Of a DNA stretch of 64,000 nt, positions 19,863 to 30,315 are shown piece after piece. How positions within the stretch are numbered: the first letter of the stretch is position 1; every line of letters begins with the position of its first letter. Made by a program: the position numbers and the translations under genes. This stretch comes from Flavobacteriales bacterium (GTDB lineage: Bacteria; Bacteroidota; Bacteroidia; Flavobacteriales_G; Salibacteraceae): positions 62,001 to 126,000 of the forward strand of contig JABJJW010000014.1 of the NCBI GenBank assembly GCA_018660685.1, read 5' to 3'. The notes beneath the pieces were generated by a model that was given only the letters and a program-made list of their open reading frames with translations, did not search any database and had not been told where the DNA came from.

Positions 19863-20240
19863 TTACTTAACTGCCTTCTTCTTGTTGGCAACTGTCTTTC
19901 TCTTTCCTTTTCTGGTACGGCTGTTATTCTTGGTACGTTGACCTCGAAGTGGCAATCCAGTTCTGTGTCGAACACCTCTATAGCATCCGATATCCATCAA
20001 TCGTTTGATGTTAAGCTGAGTTTCTGAACGAAGAGCCCCTTCAACCTTAAGGTTGTCGTTAATTTGGCCTCTTACTCGAGCCAACTCATCATCGTCCCAC
20101 TCACTCACCTTCTTGTCAAAATCAATCTCACAAACAGTTAAAATCTCTGCTGCCGTAGATGATCCGATTCCATAGATGTACGTAAGTCCAATAACACCTC
20201 TCTTATTTCTTGGTAAGTCTATACCTGCTATACGAGCCAT
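19863..20240 (-). CDS. rpsM: 30S ribosomal protein S13
   Basis: S13 sits in the 30S head and contacts the P-site tRNA and 50S bridge. The 125-residue protein begins '[19 protein letters not shown]', has the helix-two-turn-helix '[14 protein letters not shown]', '[22 protein letters not shown]', and a lysine-rich tail. The gap to rpmJ is 10 nt. Confidence 0.98.
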   Translation of the reverse strand: MARIAGIDLPRNKRGVIGLTYIYGIGSSTAAEILTVCEIDFDKKVSEWDDDELARVRGQINDNLKVEGALRSETQLNIKRLMDIGCYRGVRHRTGLPLRGQRTKNNSRTRKGKRKTVANKKKAVK

Positions 20241-20250
20241 ATCTTAAATA

Positions 20251-20367
20251 TTAACCTTGTCTTTGTTTGTGTTTTGGATTCTTCTTGTTAATGACAAACA
20301 CTCGTCCTTTTCTCTTGACGATAATGTCATCTTCCGATCTCTTCTTAACAGATGCTCTTGTTTTCAT
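20251..20367 (-). CDS. rpmJ: 50S ribosomal protein L36
   Basis: A 38-residue gene between infA and rpsM, spaced 10 nt from each. Translation starts '[14 protein letters not shown]' and ends '[15 protein letters not shown]', the classic L36 C-terminus. It has no cysteine at all, so it is the zinc-free (C-minus) form. L36 binds 23S rRNA near the L7/L12 stalk base. Confidence 0.96.
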   Translation of the reverse strand: MKTRASVKKRSEDDIIVKRKGRVFVINKKNPKHKQRQG

Positions 20368-20377
20368 AATCCAGCAC

Positions 20378-20596
20378 TTATTTATATCTGTACGTAATTC
20401 TCCCTTTGCTCAAGTCATAAGGAGACATTTCAACTTTTACTTTATCTCCAGGTAGAATCTTGATGTAATGCATACGCATCTTACCAGAGATGTGCGCCGT
20501 GATCACGTGCCCATTCTCTAATTCAACACGAAACATAGCATTTGACAATGCTTCTGTTATCGTTCCATCTTGTTCTATTGACGCCTGTTTCGCCAT
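20378..20596 (-). CDS. infA: Translation initiation factor IF-1
   Basis: A 72-residue OB-fold protein that blocks the A site during initiation. It shows '[24 protein letters not shown]', '[33 protein letters not shown]', all standard. It lies between map (7 nt) and rpmJ (10 nt), the usual position in spc-alpha junctions. Confidence 0.98.
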   Translation of the reverse strand: MAKQASIEQDGTITEALSNAMFRVELENGHVITAHISGKMRMHYIKILPGDKVKVEMSPYDLSKGRITYRYK

Positions 20597-20603
20597 AATA
20601 TCT

Positions 20604-21383
20604 TTATACTGTAATTCCCAGTTTTTCTTCTATAAACTCAAATGTTGAAAGCACCTCTGCTTTTCCTTTTCTAACAACGATGGTATGCTCATAGTGAGCT
20701 GATGGTTTACGATCGGCAGTAAGAATGGTCCAGCCATCACTTAGTTGCTGAACTTCCTTCACTCCCATGTTGATCATTGGTTCAATTGCTATCACCAATC
20801 CATCTACCAGTTTCGGTCCTCTTCCTCTTCTTCCGTAGTTAGGAATTTCTGGTGGCTCGTGAAGCTCACGACCCAATCCATGTCCTACTAACTCTCTCAC
20901 AACTCCGAAACCATTGCCTTCAGCAATCTGCTGAACAGCATGACCGATATCACCAACTCGATTTCCAGCCCTTGCTTCTTCTATTCCAGCTTCCAAACAA
21001 CGTTTTGTTGTTTCCATAAGGTTTCGAACTTCATTCGAAACCTCACCCACTGCAAAAGTGTAAGCAGAATCACCGTAGAAACCGTTCTTAAGCACTCCAC
21101 AATCAACCGAAAGGATTTCTCCTTCTTTCACCGGTTTGTCATCTGGTATCCCATGTACAACGGCCTCATTTTTTGAGATACATAAGCTGTTAGGAAATCC
21201 ATTATAATCAAGGAATCCAGGAACAGCTTCATGATCGTGAATGAACTCGTACGCACGTTTATCCAATTCTAATGGAGTCACGCCCGGTTCAATCAACGAG
21301 GCTACCTCAGCCAAGGTTTTTCCAACAAGTAAAGAACTCTCTCTAATTAACTCAATCTCTTCTTCGCTCTTTCCACTCAACAT
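20604..21383 (-). CDS. map: Methionine aminopeptidase, type I
   Basis: This enzyme removes the initiator methionine from nascent proteins. The 259-residue protein carries the five metal ligands in 'SVDCGV' and '[10 protein letters not shown]' (two Asp), '[13 protein letters not shown]' (His), 'IEPMIN' (Glu) and 'AHYEHTIVV' (Glu), plus the substrate-side His in 'VVHGIPDD'. No N-terminal zinc finger is present, as expected for bacterial enzymes. It lies in the secY-map-infA order that is conserved across many bacteria. Confidence 0.97.
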   Translation of the reverse strand: MLSGKSEEEIELIRESSLLVGKTLAEVASLIEPGVTPLELDKRAYEFIHDHEAVPGFLDYNGFPNSLCISKNEAVVHGIPDDKPVKEGEILSVDCGVLKNGFYGDSAYTFAVGEVSNEVRNLMETTKRCLEAGIEEARAGNRVGDIGHAVQQIAEGNGFGVVRELVGHGLGRELHEPPEIPNYGRRGRGPKLVDGLVIAIEPMINMGVKEVQQLSDGWTILTADRKPSAHYEHTIVVRKGKAEVLSTFEFIEEKLGITV

Positions 21384-21393
21384 AACAACATCA

Positions 21394-22728
21394 TTATCCG
21401 GCCATTCCGAATGCAGATGATCCGGAGCGTCCTTTAATCTTTCCAGACTTCATCAATCCATCGTAATGACGCATCAACAAGTGACTCTCGATTTGTTGAA
21501 GTGTATCCAGAATTACTCCGACCATAATGAGCAATGAAGTACCACCGAAGAAATATGCAAACCCGGTAGACACTCCAGCGATCATCGCAAAAGCGGGAAG
21601 GATAGCAACCAAGCCCAAAAAGATGGAACCTGGAAGCGTGATTCTAGAAAGAACACTATCTAAAAATTCTGAGGTTTTCTTACCCGGTTTTACACCTGGA
21701 ATGAATCCTCCATTTCTCTTTAAATCTTCAGCCATTTGATTAGGGTTCACTGTAATCGCAGTATAGAAATACGTGAACGCGATAATCAATATGAAGAAGA
21801 TGAAGTTGTACCAAAATCCTGTAATGTCACTGAACGCAGAGGCAAAACCAGTTGCTGCATCCGAACTTGTCAGGCCTACGAATGTTATTGGAAGGAACAT
21901 CAAGGCTTGCGCAAAGATGATTGGCATTACTCCGGCCGCATTGACCTTCAATGGAATATACTGTCGCACTCCTCCGTATTGTTTGTTTCCGACGACCTTC
22001 TTAGCGAAGTTCACCGGTATCCGCCTCGTCCCTTGCACCAGAGCCACCGTAGCGATCGTGATCAATAACAGGAAGACCATTTCAACAAGTAGCATTACAA
22101 ATCCACCGGCTCCCAATCGAGCTGTCCATTCGAATGCAAATGAGGTTGGAAGCTGAGCGATAATACCGATCATAATGATCATGGAAATACCATTACCGAT
22201 TCCTTTATCAGTAATTTTTTCACCCAACCACATCACGAAGATGGTACCCGTAACAAGTAACACGATTGTGCCGATCCACCAGAAAGTGGTGGTTCCTCCT
22301 GCTACTGCTTGGGCAGGAATTTGAGTAGAAATATAGCTAGGAGCCTGGAAAGCTGTAATGGCAATCGTCAGAATACGTGTCCACTGATTCAGTCTTCTAC
22401 GACCGCTTTCACCTTCGCGCTGCATCTTTTGGATTGACGGAACTGCAATACCAGCCAACTGCATAACAATCGAAGCTGAGATGTACGGCATAATTCCGAG
22501 CGCAAAAATTGATGCTCTCGAGAATGCTCCTCCAGCAAATATGTTCAACAGTGCAGCAATTCCAGATGCTTGCTGGTTCACTTCACCCAAAACAGCTGGG
22601 TCAACCCCTGGCAATACGATAAACGATCCCAGACGGTAGATCAACAAGAAGCCCAACGTGTTCAAAATACGCACGCGGAGATCTTCGATCTTCCAAATGT
22701 TCTGTAGTGTTTCTATAAATCTCTTCAT
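21394..22728 (-). CDS. secY: Protein translocase subunit SecY
   Basis: SecY is the channel of the Sec translocon. The 444-residue polytopic membrane protein has about ten transmembrane helices, with 'LGIMPYISASIVMQL' in TM2, the plug region 'NIFAGGAFSRASIFA' and the ribosome-binding loop 'NRKNGGFIPGVKPGKKT' form ('LKRNGGFIPGVKPGKKTSEF'). It starts 2 nt after rplO, so the two are probably coupled. Confidence 0.98.
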   Translation of the reverse strand: MKRFIETLQNIWKIEDLRVRILNTLGFLLIYRLGSFIVLPGVDPAVLGEVNQQASGIAALLNIFAGGAFSRASIFALGIMPYISASIVMQLAGIAVPSIQKMQREGESGRRRLNQWTRILTIAITAFQAPSYISTQIPAQAVAGGTTTFWWIGTIVLLVTGTIFVMWLGEKITDKGIGNGISMIIMIGIIAQLPTSFAFEWTARLGAGGFVMLLVEMVFLLLITIATVALVQGTRRIPVNFAKKVVGNKQYGGVRQYIPLKVNAAGVMPIIFAQALMFLPITFVGLTSSDAATGFASAFSDITGFWYNFIFFILIIAFTYFYTAITVNPNQMAEDLKRNGGFIPGVKPGKKTSEFLDSVLSRITLPGSIFLGLVAILPAFAMIAGVSTGFAYFFGGTSLLIMVGVILDTLQQIESHLLMRHYDGLMKSGKIKGRSGSSAFGMAG

Positions 22729-22730
22729 CC

Positions 22731-23183
22731 TTATTCAACGATGGTTACAGATCCGCCCTGAGCTTCAATCTGCGCTTGAGCCGACTTTGAAAATCCGTGT
22801 GCTGAAATAGCAACTTTAGATTTCAATTCACCTCTTCCTAATATTTTAACCAAATCTTTTTTACCAACCAATGAATGCTCAATCAAGAACTCAGGAGTGA
22901 TCTCCTTCACCTTGTTCTCATCAATCAATGCTTGAATCACATCTAGATTTACACCGTGGTATTCCGTACGATTTGGGTTCTTAAATCCAAATTTTGGAAC
23001 ACGACGCTGAAGTGGCATCTGCCCACCTTCAAATCCTAGTTTCTTAGAATAGCCGCTTCTAGATTTAGCTCCTTTGTGTCCACGTGATGCGGTACCACCA
23101 GAACCAGAACCCTCTCCACGTCCTAATCTCTTGTTGTTCTTCTTAACAGAACCCTTTGCCGGTTTCAAATTACTCAAGTCCAT
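22731..23183 (-). CDS. rplO: 50S ribosomal protein L15
   Basis: A 150-residue large-subunit protein with the glycine/arginine-rich extension 'KRLGRGEGSGSGGTASRGHK' that threads into 23S rRNA, and 'FEGGQMPLQRRVPKFGF'. It lies between rpmD and secY in the spc section. Confidence 0.98.
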   Translation of the reverse strand: MDLSNLKPAKGSVKKNNKRLGRGEGSGSGGTASRGHKGAKSRSGYSKKLGFEGGQMPLQRRVPKFGFKNPNRTEYHGVNLDVIQALIDENKVKEITPEFLIEHSLVGKKDLVKILGRGELKSKVAISAHGFSKSAQAQIEAQGGSVTIVE

Positions 23184-23192
23184 ATCTGCGGC

Positions 23193-23375
23193 TTATTTAA
23201 CTTCTTCAACTGATAGTAAGTGCTGAACCTTGCGAACCATCCCCATTACCTGTGGACTTGCTTCTTTTTCAACCGTATGATGCATTTTCTTCAAACCCAA
23301 TGCTTTCATTGTGGCTTTCTGATCAGCTGGTCGCCTAATCAACGATCTTACTTGTGTTAATTTAATCTTACCCAT
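23193..23375 (-). CDS. rpmD: 50S ribosomal protein L30
   Basis: A 60-residue protein with the L30 core 'KIKLTQVRSLIRRPADQKATMKALGL'. Its position between rpsE and rplO is the standard one. Confidence 0.96.
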   Translation of the reverse strand: MGKIKLTQVRSLIRRPADQKATMKALGLKKMHHTVEKEASPQVMGMVRKVQHLLSVEEVK

Positions 23376-23381
23376 GCTTTC

Positions 23382-23900
23382 TTATCCGTTAAACACAGTG
23401 TCTAATGAAACTCCTCTTTGACGAGCTACTGTGTTTGCATCTCTCAATTGAGAAAGAGCATCGATCGTAGCTTTCACAACATTGGCAGGATTTGATGAAC
23501 CCTTAGACTTCGCTAAGACATCAGTAACGCCAACACTCTCAAGTACTGCACGCATCGCACCACCAGCAATTACTCCGGTACCATGTGAAGCAGGCTTCAA
23601 GTAAATTCTTGCTCCTCCGTACTTTCCATTTTGTGGATGAGGAACTGTTCCTTCATTAAGAGGAACCTTGATCAAATTTTTCTTAGCATCATCAATCGCT
23701 TTTTCAATTGCGCTTGTTGCTTCTTTTGCTTTTCCAAGACCATGACCAACAACGCCACCTTCGTTCCCTACAACCACAACAGCTGAGAAACCGAATGCAC
23801 GTCCACCCTTGGTTACTTTAGTCACTCTACGAACTTCAACCAATCGGTCTTTAAGTTCGATTTCGCTTGACTTGACTCTTTTTATGTTTTCGCTTGCCAT
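23382..23900 (-). CDS. rpsE: 30S ribosomal protein S5
   Basis: S5 acts in translational fidelity at the 30S mRNA entry. The 172-residue protein has '[21 protein letters not shown]' in the double-stranded RNA-binding-like N-domain, '[17 protein letters not shown]' and '[17 protein letters not shown]'. Confidence 0.98.
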   Translation of the reverse strand: MASENIKRVKSSEIELKDRLVEVRRVTKVTKGGRAFGFSAVVVVGNEGGVVGHGLGKAKEATSAIEKAIDDAKKNLIKVPLNEGTVPHPQNGKYGGARIYLKPASHGTGVIAGGAMRAVLESVGVTDVLAKSKGSSNPANVVKATIDALSQLRDANTVARQRGVSLDTVFNG

Positions 23901-23908
23901 GTCTTGTC

Positions 23909-24262
23909 TTAGAATTTTAATCCGTTTTCTCTAGCTCCGTCCGCCAAAGCCTTAATTCTTCCGTGGTACAGGTAACCATTTCTATCAAATACTACCTTTT
24001 CTACCCCAGCTGCCTTTCCTGCTTCTGCGACCTTTTTTCCAACGATTGTTGCTTGCTCTACTTTGTTAACACCTTGAGCTGCTTTGTCGCCTACTGAAGA
24101 GGCAGCCGCTACGGTCTTACCACTGATGTCATCAATGATTTGAGCATAGATCTCCTTATTGCTTCTGAATACAGAAAGCCTTGGAATCTCTTGAGTGCCT
24201 TCAACGTTCTTTCGAATTCGTCTCTTGATGCGCTCTCTACGTGCTGTTTTACTAAATGCCAT
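23909..24262 (-). CDS. rplR: 50S ribosomal protein L18
   Basis: L18 binds 5S rRNA together with L5. The 117-residue protein has '[18 protein letters not shown]', '[25 protein letters not shown]'. It lies between rplF and rpsE. Confidence 0.98.
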   Translation of the reverse strand: MAFSKTARRERIKRRIRKNVEGTQEIPRLSVFRSNKEIYAQIIDDISGKTVAAASSVGDKAAQGVNKVEQATIVGKKVAEAGKAAGVEKVVFDRNGYLYHGRIKALADGARENGLKF

Positions 24263-24273
24263 TTTTCGTCTTA

Positions 24274-24825
24274 TTACTTAGCAGCAGACTTACCTGCTTT
24301 TCTACGTATGTGTTCTCCAACAAATCGAATTCCTTTACCCTTATATGGCTCAGGCTTTCTTAGTGATCTGATCTTAGCAGCAACCTGCCCAATCAATTGT
24401 TTGTCATGTGACTCCAATGTCACAATAGGATTCTTTCCTCTTTCTTGTTCCGTCTTCACCTTTACTTCGGCTGGGATCTCAAATAAGATGTTGTGAGAAA
24501 ATCCAAGTGCTAGGTCAAGTTTCTGACCTTGAACTGCTGCTCGATATCCAACTCCAACCAACTCCTGCTTGGTGGTGTATCCTTTAGAGACACCTTCAAC
24601 CATATTGCTTGCTAATGAGCGGTACAACCCATGCATCGATCGTTGGTCCTTATGATCATTTTCGCGATCAAACGTGATAATTCCATCTGCAATCGATACA
24701 GTGATGCAGCTGTCTACATCTTGCGTAAGCTCTCCTTTTGGACCTTTCACAATAAGTGTCTGGCCTTCCATTCTTGCCTCAACTCCCTCAGGAATTTCTA
24801 CCGGTGCGTTTCCTATTCTTGACAT
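24274..24825 (-). CDS. rplF: 50S ribosomal protein L6
   Basis: A 183-residue protein near the factor-binding site with two similar domains. Visible are '[14 protein letters not shown]', '[19 protein letters not shown]' and the C-terminal '[17 protein letters not shown]'. Confidence 0.98.
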   Translation of the reverse strand: MSRIGNAPVEIPEGVEARMEGQTLIVKGPKGELTQDVDSCITVSIADGIITFDRENDHKDQRSMHGLYRSLASNMVEGVSKGYTTKQELVGVGYRAAVQGQKLDLALGFSHNILFEIPAEVKVKTEQERGKNPIVTLESHDKQLIGQVAAKIRSLRKPEPYKGKGIRFVGEHIRRKAGKSAAK

Positions 24826-24836
24826 TTCTTAATCTA

Positions 24837-25238
24837 TTAATAGACGTAACACAAAACTTCGCCTCCAACATTATCCTTGCGAGCTTCTTTGTCGCTCATC
24901 ACCCCTTTAGAGGTGGATAGAATTGCAATTCCAAGTCCGTTCAATACTCGTGGAAGATCTCCTGATCCCTTGTACTTTCTCAAACCTGGCTTACTCACTC
25001 GTTGGAGATCTTTAATTGCAGACGTCTTAGTGACTGTATCGTACTTCAGTGCGATCTTGATATTATCCTGTGGGCCGTTCTCTTCGAACTTATAGCTTAG
25101 GATATATCCTTTTTCAAAGAGGATTCGGGTCATTTCCTTCTTCACTCCTGACGCAGGGATGTCTACAACACGGTGATTTGCGCGAATCGCATTTCGAAGT
25201 CGTGTTAAGTAATCTGCTATTGGATCTGTTACTGCCAT
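24837..25238 (-). CDS. rpsH: 30S ribosomal protein S8
   Basis: S8 binds the 16S central domain and represses the spc operon in E. coli. The 133-residue protein has 'DPIADYLTRLRNAI' and the C-terminal 'GIAILSTSKGVMSDKEAR'. The 26-nt gap from rpsN is among the longer ones in this operon. Confidence 0.98.
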   Translation of the reverse strand: MAVTDPIADYLTRLRNAIRANHRVVDIPASGVKKEMTRILFEKGYILSYKFEENGPQDNIKIALKYDTVTKTSAIKDLQRVSKPGLRKYKGSGDLPRVLNGLGIAILSTSKGVMSDKEARKDNVGGEVLCYVY

Positions 25239-25264
25239 GTTTTCTTTCTAATTATCCTATTGAA

Positions 25265-25534
25265 TTACCAACTTGCTTTTGTGACGCCTGGAATCAGTCC
25301 TTTATTAGCCATGTCTCGGAAAGTCACCCTTGAAACACCGAACTGACGCATGTAACCTCTAGGGCGACCAGTCAATTGGCATCGGTTGTGCAATCTCACT
25401 GCAGAAGAATTCTTAGGGAGCTTCTGTAGCTCTTCCCATCTTCCTTCAGCTTTGAGTTGAGCGCGTTTGTCAGCATAGCGATCTACTAGCTTCTGTCTTT
25501 TGCGCTCTCTGGCTTTCATTGATTCTTTTGCCAT
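25265..25534 (-). CDS. rpsN: 30S ribosomal protein S14
   Basis: An 89-residue S14 of the long, zinc-free type: the region corresponding to the zinc ribbon reads '[20 protein letters not shown]' with a single cysteine. S14 helps assemble the 30S head. It starts 3 nt after rplE. Confidence 0.97.
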   Translation of the reverse strand: MAKESMKARERKRQKLVDRYADKRAQLKAEGRWEELQKLPKNSSAVRLHNRCQLTGRPRGYMRQFGVSRVTFRDMANKGLIPGVTKASW

Positions 25535-25537
25535 AAC

Positions 25538-26089
25538 TTACTTTTTGAATGGTAATCCAAATGCTTTTAATAATTCAAATGCCTCTTCATCAGTGTTAGC
25601 TGATGTAACGAACGTGATGTCCATTCCACTAACTCTGCTGATTTTATCAATATCGATCTCTGGAAAAATGATTTGTTCAGTAATTCCAAGAGTGTAATTT
25701 CCTCTCTTGTCAAATCCTTTAGGATTGATTCCTCTAAAGTCCCGTGTTCTTGGAAGAGCCACTGAGACAAGTCTATCAAGGAAGTCATACATCATCTCTC
25801 CTCTCAAAGTAACTTTAGCTCCGATCGGCATTCCCTTTCGCAGCTTGAAGTTTGAGATGTCCTTCTTCGCAAATGTCGTTTGAGCTTTCTGCCCAGAGAT
25901 TATAGACATCTCTTGAATAGCATTTTCAATGACTTTCTTATCTGCGGTGGCTTCTCCTAAACCTTGACTAAGTACAATCTTCTTAAGTCTAGGAACCTGC
26001 ATAACACTGTCATACTGGAACTTCTCCTTAAGAGCCGAAACTATTTCGTCTCTATACTGGGTCTTTAACCTTGGTGTGTAAGTACTCAT
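25538..26089 (-). CDS. rplE: 50S ribosomal protein L5
   Basis: L5 binds 5S rRNA and contacts the P-site tRNA. The 183-residue protein has '[16 protein letters not shown]', '[16 protein letters not shown]' and '[10 protein letters not shown]'. Its start overlaps the rplX stop by 4 nt. Confidence 0.98.
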   Translation of the reverse strand: MSTYTPRLKTQYRDEIVSALKEKFQYDSVMQVPRLKKIVLSQGLGEATADKKVIENAIQEMSIISGQKAQTTFAKKDISNFKLRKGMPIGAKVTLRGEMMYDFLDRLVSVALPRTRDFRGINPKGFDKRGNYTLGITEQIIFPEIDIDKISRVSGMDITFVTSANTDEEAFELLKAFGLPFKK

Positions 26090-26409
26090 TTGATAACCTC
26101 CCCTGATCTTTTAGAATATCTCACCTTATTTCCTTTCTCGTCTATCTTTCTGGCAATGCGACATGGCTTACCATCTTTAGGATCGACGTGGAGAAGGTTT
26201 GAGATATGTATAGAACCTTCTTTCTTTGTGATGCCCCCGTCAGGGTTTTGAGCGCTTGGCTTTGAGTGAAGAGAAATCATGTTCACTCCCTCAATGATGG
26301 CTCTCATCTTTTCTCTATTCACTTCAAGAACACGACCGGACTTACCCTTTTCGTTTCCTGAAATAACGACAACTTGATCGTCTTTCTTTATGTGTAGCTT
26401 GCTCTGCAT
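26086..26409 (-). CDS. rplX: 50S ribosomal protein L24
   Basis: An assembly initiator of the large subunit. The 107-residue KOW-domain protein has '[24 protein letters not shown]' and '[20 protein letters not shown]'. Overlaps rplE by 4 nt. Confidence 0.98.
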   Translation of the reverse strand: MQSKLHIKKDDQVVVISGNEKGKSGRVLEVNREKMRAIIEGVNMISLHSKPSAQNPDGGITKKEGSIHISNLLHVDPKDGKPCRIARKIDEKGNKVRYSKRSGEVIK

Positions 26410-26419
26410 TTCAATCTTA

Positions 26420-26788
26420 TTAAAGTACCTCAGGTGCTAGTGAAACAATCTTCATAAACTGACGGTCACGAAGCTCACGAGCAACAGGTCCAAAAATTCT
26501 TGTTCCTCTCAGCTCACCTGTCTCAGTCAAAAGCACAACAGCGTTCTCATCGAAACGGATGTAAGAACCATCCTTTCTGCGCACCTCTTTTCTTGTTCTT
26601 ACTACAACAGCACGACTAACCTGTCCCTTCTTCACGTTTCCAGAAGGCATAGCTTCCTTAACCGATACGACAACCGTATCACCGATGCTTGCATAGCGTC
26701 TTTTGGTTCCTCCAAGTACCCGAATGCAGAGAACCTCTTTGGCTCCACTGTTATCCGCTACTTTCATTCTTGATTCCTGCTGTAACAT
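26420..26788 (-). CDS. rplN: 50S ribosomal protein L14
   Basis: A 122-residue protein at the subunit interface. It starts '[19 protein letters not shown]' and has '[20 protein letters not shown]' and '[14 protein letters not shown]', all standard. Confidence 0.98.
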   Translation of the reverse strand: MLQQESRMKVADNSGAKEVLCIRVLGGTKRRYASIGDTVVVSVKEAMPSGNVKKGQVSRAVVVRTRKEVRRKDGSYIRFDENAVVLLTETGELRGTRIFGPVARELRDRQFMKIVSLAPEVL

Positions 26789-26797
26789 CTATAAATC

Positions 26798-27055
26798 TTA
26801 TTTAGCTTTTTCAACGATTTCAACTAGTCTCCATCGCTTGGACTTACTAATTGGACGTGTCTCCATAATCCGCACTGAGTCACCAACTCCACACTCATTC
26901 TTCTCATCGTGAGCAGTGAATTTTTTTGACACCTTAATGTACTTACCGTACATGGCGTGCTTCATCTTTCGCGAAACCGTAACAACAACAGACTTATCCA
27001 TGCTGCTGCTAGTAACAATGCCAATTCGCTCTTTTCTTAAATTTCTTTCTGCCAT
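26798..27055 (-). CDS. rpsQ: 30S ribosomal protein S17
   Basis: An 85-residue OB-fold primary binding protein of the 30S body. It has '[18 protein letters not shown]' and '[20 protein letters not shown]'. Confidence 0.98.
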   Translation of the reverse strand: MAERNLRKERIGIVTSSSMDKSVVVTVSRKMKHAMYGKYIKVSKKFTAHDEKNECGVGDSVRIMETRPISKSKRWRLVEIVEKAK

Positions 27056-27061
27056 GATATC

Positions 27062-27301
27062 TTATGATTCAGCCGGTTGTTGAGCTGGTTCTTGAACAGT
27101 TTCTTCAGTTTGAGCTTCTTCTCTGCTTCTTAGTTCAGTAAGCAAACGCGCTACATCTTTCTTCTTCTCTTTCAGAACAAGTGGATTCTCGAGTGGAGAA
27201 ATCGCATGCTGGACTCGCATCTTGTCGAGGCTTTCGCGCTCATTCATCAGTGCGTCCTGAACTTCTTCTAGAGTCATTTCTCTTATTACAGCTGGCTTCA
27301 T
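27062..27301 (-). CDS. rpmC: 50S ribosomal protein L29 with acidic tail
   Basis: The first ~60 residues are a normal L29 helix pair ('REMTLEEVQDAL', 'ARLLTELRSRE'). About 18 further residues rich in Glu, Gln, Pro and Thr follow ('TEETVQEPAQQPAES'). L29 sits at the tunnel exit, where the signal recognition particle and trigger factor dock. This smaller acidic tail parallels the one on L17. Confidence 0.96.
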   Translation of the reverse strand: MKPAVIREMTLEEVQDALMNERESLDKMRVQHAISPLENPLVLKEKKKDVARLLTELRSREEAQTEETVQEPAQQPAES

Positions 27302-27311
27302 TCCTTCTTAA

Positions 27312-27731
27312 TTATTCAGAGTAACCTCTTCTGACTACAAACTTGGTTATGACTGGAAGTTTTTGAGCAGCTAATCTGAGCGCTTCTTTACCAACTTCTA
27401 GAGACACACCTTCAATTTCAAATAGTATATGACCTGGTTGAATCTTAGCGACCCAGTGGTCCAATGCTCCCTTACCCTTACCCATACGAACCTCAGCTGG
27501 CTTCTTGGTAATTGGGGTTGATGGGAAAATTCGAATCCACACCTGACCTTCACGTTTCATGTAACGCGTAACAGCGATACGAGCAGCTTCAATTTGTCGA
27601 GAAGTTAATCGGCCTGGCTCAAGGGTTTTGATCCCGAAAGTTCCAAAGGCTAATTGATGACCTCTCTGAGCGTTTCCTTTGATACGCCCTTTCTGCTGCT
27701 TTCTATATTTAGTTTTCTTCGGTGATAACAT
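27312..27731 (-). CDS. rplP: 50S ribosomal protein L16
   Basis: L16 organises the A-site region of the peptidyl-transferase centre. The 139-residue protein has '[17 protein letters not shown]', '[20 protein letters not shown]' form ('[20 protein letters not shown]') and '[19 protein letters not shown]'. Confidence 0.98.
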   Translation of the reverse strand: MLSPKKTKYRKQQKGRIKGNAQRGHQLAFGTFGIKTLEPGRLTSRQIEAARIAVTRYMKREGQVWIRIFPSTPITKKPAEVRMGKGKGALDHWVAKIQPGHILFEIEGVSLEVGKEALRLAAQKLPVITKFVVRRGYSE

Positions 27732-27745
27732 CGTTCACTAATCTT

Positions 27746-28456
27746 TTAAGAGTTGGGCTTTCTACGAGCTCCTCGTCCACCTTTACCTTTGTTCGGCGTC
27801 CCAGATCCAACCGTTGCTGATAGATCTCTTTTTCCGTAAACTTCTCCTTTACAAATCCAAACCTTTACTCCGATTCGTCCATATGTCGTATGCGCTTCTG
27901 AGAGTGCATAGTCAATGTCAACTCGGAAAGTATGAAGTGGGATTCTCCCGTCCTTGTACTGCTCAGTTCGAGCCATTTCAGCTCCGTTCAATCGACCACT
28001 GATCATTACCTTAACTCCTTCGGCTCCCATTCTCATGGTGCTTGCCACAGACATTTTCGCTGCGCGACGGAATGAAATTCTTCCTTCAATCTGGCGAGCA
28101 ATAGAATCTGCTACCAATTTCGCATCTAGCTCAGGTCGTTTGATCTCGAAAATGTTGATCTGAACTTCCTTCTTAGTGAGCTTTTTCATCTCCTCCTTCA
28201 ATTTGTCCACTTCCTGACCACCTTTTCCGATGATGATACCAGGACGAGCTGTATTGATGGTAACTGTAACTAGCTTAAGAGTTCGCTCGATCACAATGTG
28301 CGAAACACTTGCATTTCTCAAACGAGCGTAGATGTATTCACGGATCTTATGATCCTCAACCAACTTGTCTTCGAAGCGCTTCCCGCCAAACCATTGTGAA
28401 TCCCAGCCTCTAATGAAACCAAGTCTATTTCCGATTGGATTTGTTTTCTGTCCCAT
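27746..28456 (-). CDS. rpsC: 30S ribosomal protein S3
   Basis: S3 lines the mRNA entry channel. The 236-residue protein has the KH motif '[15 protein letters not shown]' (~70-85) and the C-terminal '[16 protein letters not shown]'. It shares 1 nt with the rplV stop. Confidence 0.98.
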   Translation of the reverse strand: MGQKTNPIGNRLGFIRGWDSQWFGGKRFEDKLVEDHKIREYIYARLRNASVSHIVIERTLKLVTVTINTARPGIIIGKGGQEVDKLKEEMKKLTKKEVQINIFEIKRPELDAKLVADSIARQIEGRISFRRAAKMSVASTMRMGAEGVKVMISGRLNGAEMARTEQYKDGRIPLHTFRVDIDYALSEAHTTYGRIGVKVWICKGEVYGKRDLSATVGSGTPNKGKGGRGARRKPNS

Positions 28457-28890
28457 TAAGCTTCCGTTTCTGTTGTTTCAGTTTTGGCAGCAACAACACT
28501 TGTCGCACTTCCTAAAATCATAGTAACATGATTTGATCTTTTTCTAATTCTAAAGGCGCGTCCTTGTGGAGCAGGTTGAATTCGCTTCAACATTCTTCCA
28601 CTATCGACTGATATCTCTTTAATAAAAAGACTTGCTTCTTCCCATCGCTGACCTGACTTCTGCTCGTAGTTGGCAATAGCAGATCGTAATAATTTCTCAA
28701 GATCACGCGCTGCGTGATTCTTAGTAAACTGAAGAACTCCAGAGGCCTTGGTAACATCCATACCACGAACCAAGTCTGCTATCAATCTCATCTTTCGAGG
28801 AGACGTCGGACAATTATTAAGGCTAGCCATGTACTGTGACTTTCGCTCCTCCTTAATCCGTTGTGCCATTTTATGCTTTCGACTACCCAT
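28456..28890 (-). CDS. rplV: 50S ribosomal protein L22
   Basis: L22 lines the nascent-peptide tunnel. The 144-residue protein has '[19 protein letters not shown]' and '[20 protein letters not shown]' at the tunnel-loop end. A short tail ending 'KTETTETEA' follows the core. Confidence 0.98.
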   Translation of the reverse strand: MGSRKHKMAQRIKEERKSQYMASLNNCPTSPRKMRLIADLVRGMDVTKASGVLQFTKNHAARDLEKLLRSAIANYEQKSGQRWEEASLFIKEISVDSGRMLKRIQPAPQGRAFRIRKRSNHVTMILGSATSVVAAKTETTETEA

Positions 28891-28899
28891 GACGTTTAA

Positions 28900-29175
28900 T
28901 TACTTTTTACCCTTTTTGTTTCCAGCATGTCCGCGGAAGTTTCTCGTTGGAGCAAACTCGCCTAGCTTATGACCTACCATGTTCTCCGTCACATAAACTG
29001 GAATAAACTTATTCCCGTTGTGTACTGCGATTGTCAAGCCGACAAACTCAGGAGTGATCATTGAAGCCCGACTCCAGGTCTTGATCACGCTCTTCTTAGT
29101 CGAAGACTGTGCATCTTCAACTCGCTTTTGGAGCTTGTAGTGAACAAATGGCGGTTTTTTAAGTGATCTACTCAT
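28900..29175 (-). CDS. rpsS: 30S ribosomal protein S19
   Basis: A 91-residue protein of the 30S head. It has '[19 protein letters not shown]', '[20 protein letters not shown]' and '[17 protein letters not shown]'. Confidence 0.98.
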   Translation of the reverse strand: MSRSLKKPPFVHYKLQKRVEDAQSSTKKSVIKTWSRASMITPEFVGLTIAVHNGNKFIPVYVTENMVGHKLGEFAPTRNFRGHAGNKKGKK

Positions 29176-29178
29176 GCC

Positions 29179-30006
29179 TTATTTTTTCTTTCTTTTCTCA
29201 ACAATGAACTTATTCGATGCCTTGTTCTTAGACCTTGTCTTGTATCCTTTAGCAGGAAGTCCTTTTCTCGATCTTGGATGACCTCCAGATGATTTGCCTT
29301 CACCACCACCCATCGGGTGATCTACTGGATTCATAACAACTCCTCTAACACGAGGTCTTCTTCCTAACCATCTGCTTCTACCAGCCTTTCCACTTCTTTC
29401 AAGTGAATGTTCTGAGTTAGAAACCGCGCCGATAGTTGCCATGCATGTAAGCAAGATCATTCGTGTTTCTCCACTTGGAAGCTTAACAACTCCGTACTTT
29501 CCTTCTTTCGCTGCGAGTTGAGCAAAAGTTCCGGCACCTCTGGAGAGCTTACCACCTTGATTTGGGTTTAATTCAATGTTGTGAATGATTGTACCCAATG
29601 GAATCTCGTCTAGGAAAAGTGCATTTCCAATCTCTGGAGCTGCTCCGTTTCCACTTCGAAGAGTTTGACCAACCTTTAAACCAGCTGGCGCAACGATGTA
29701 TCGTTTCTCTCCATCAGTATACTCGACTAAAGAAATCCGTGCATTTCTGTTTGGATCATATTCAATCGTCTTTACCTCCGCATCCATTCCAAACTTATCG
29801 CGCTTGAAATCAATGACTCGGTATCTTCTCTTGTGTCCTCCACCTCGATAACGCATAGTCATCTTACCAGTGTTGTTTCGCCCACCTGACTTCTTGATCG
29901 GAGCAAGCAAGCTCTTCTCAGGAGTATCGGTAGTAATCGAATCAAAAGAACTGACGACCTTATGTCGTTGCCCTGGTGTCGTTGGATTTAGTTTTCTTAC
30001 AGCCAT
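29179..30006 (-). CDS. rplB: 50S ribosomal protein L2
   Basis: L2 is needed for subunit joining and peptidyl transfer. The 275-residue protein has '[19 protein letters not shown]' and the conserved '[20 protein letters not shown]' holding the histidine important for activity. The gap to rpsS is 3 nt. Confidence 0.98.
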   Translation of the reverse strand: MAVRKLNPTTPGQRHKVVSSFDSITTDTPEKSLLAPIKKSGGRNNTGKMTMRYRGGGHKRRYRVIDFKRDKFGMDAEVKTIEYDPNRNARISLVEYTDGEKRYIVAPAGLKVGQTLRSGNGAAPEIGNALFLDEIPLGTIIHNIELNPNQGGKLSRGAGTFAQLAAKEGKYGVVKLPSGETRMILLTCMATIGAVSNSEHSLERSGKAGRSRWLGRRPRVRGVVMNPVDHPMGGGEGKSSGGHPRSRKGLPAKGYKTRSKNKASNKFIVEKRKKK

Positions 30007-30018
30007 CTCTACTATGCG

Positions 30019-30309
30019 TTAAATGTTAGCGTAGAAATCGATTACATCTCCGTCAGCTACAGTGACCATCGCTTTCTTAAAGTGATTGGTTCTACCATCA
30101 ACGATGGCTGACTTTGTGTATCTCTTTTTGTTCTTACCAGCATATATCATCGTGTTCACATTCGTGACAGTCACGTTATATTGCTCTTCTATTGCCTTTC
30201 TAATCTCGACCTTGTTAGCCTTTCGATTAACGACAAAACCGTACTGATTGCGCTTCTCGCTCAGATCAGTCATTTTTTCAGTAATAAGGGGCTTAATAAC
30301 TACGCTCAT
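30019..30309 (-). CDS. rplW: 50S ribosomal protein L23
   Basis: L23 is the docking site for trigger factor and SRP at the tunnel exit. The 96-residue protein has 'VIKPLITEKMTDLSEKRNQY' and 'VEIRKAIEEQYNVTVTNVNT'. Confidence 0.97.
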   Translation of the reverse strand: MSVVIKPLITEKMTDLSEKRNQYGFVVNRKANKVEIRKAIEEQYNVTVTNVNTMIYAGKNKKRYTKSAIVDGRTNHFKKAMVTVADGDVIDFYANI

Positions 30310-30315
30310 CTCTAC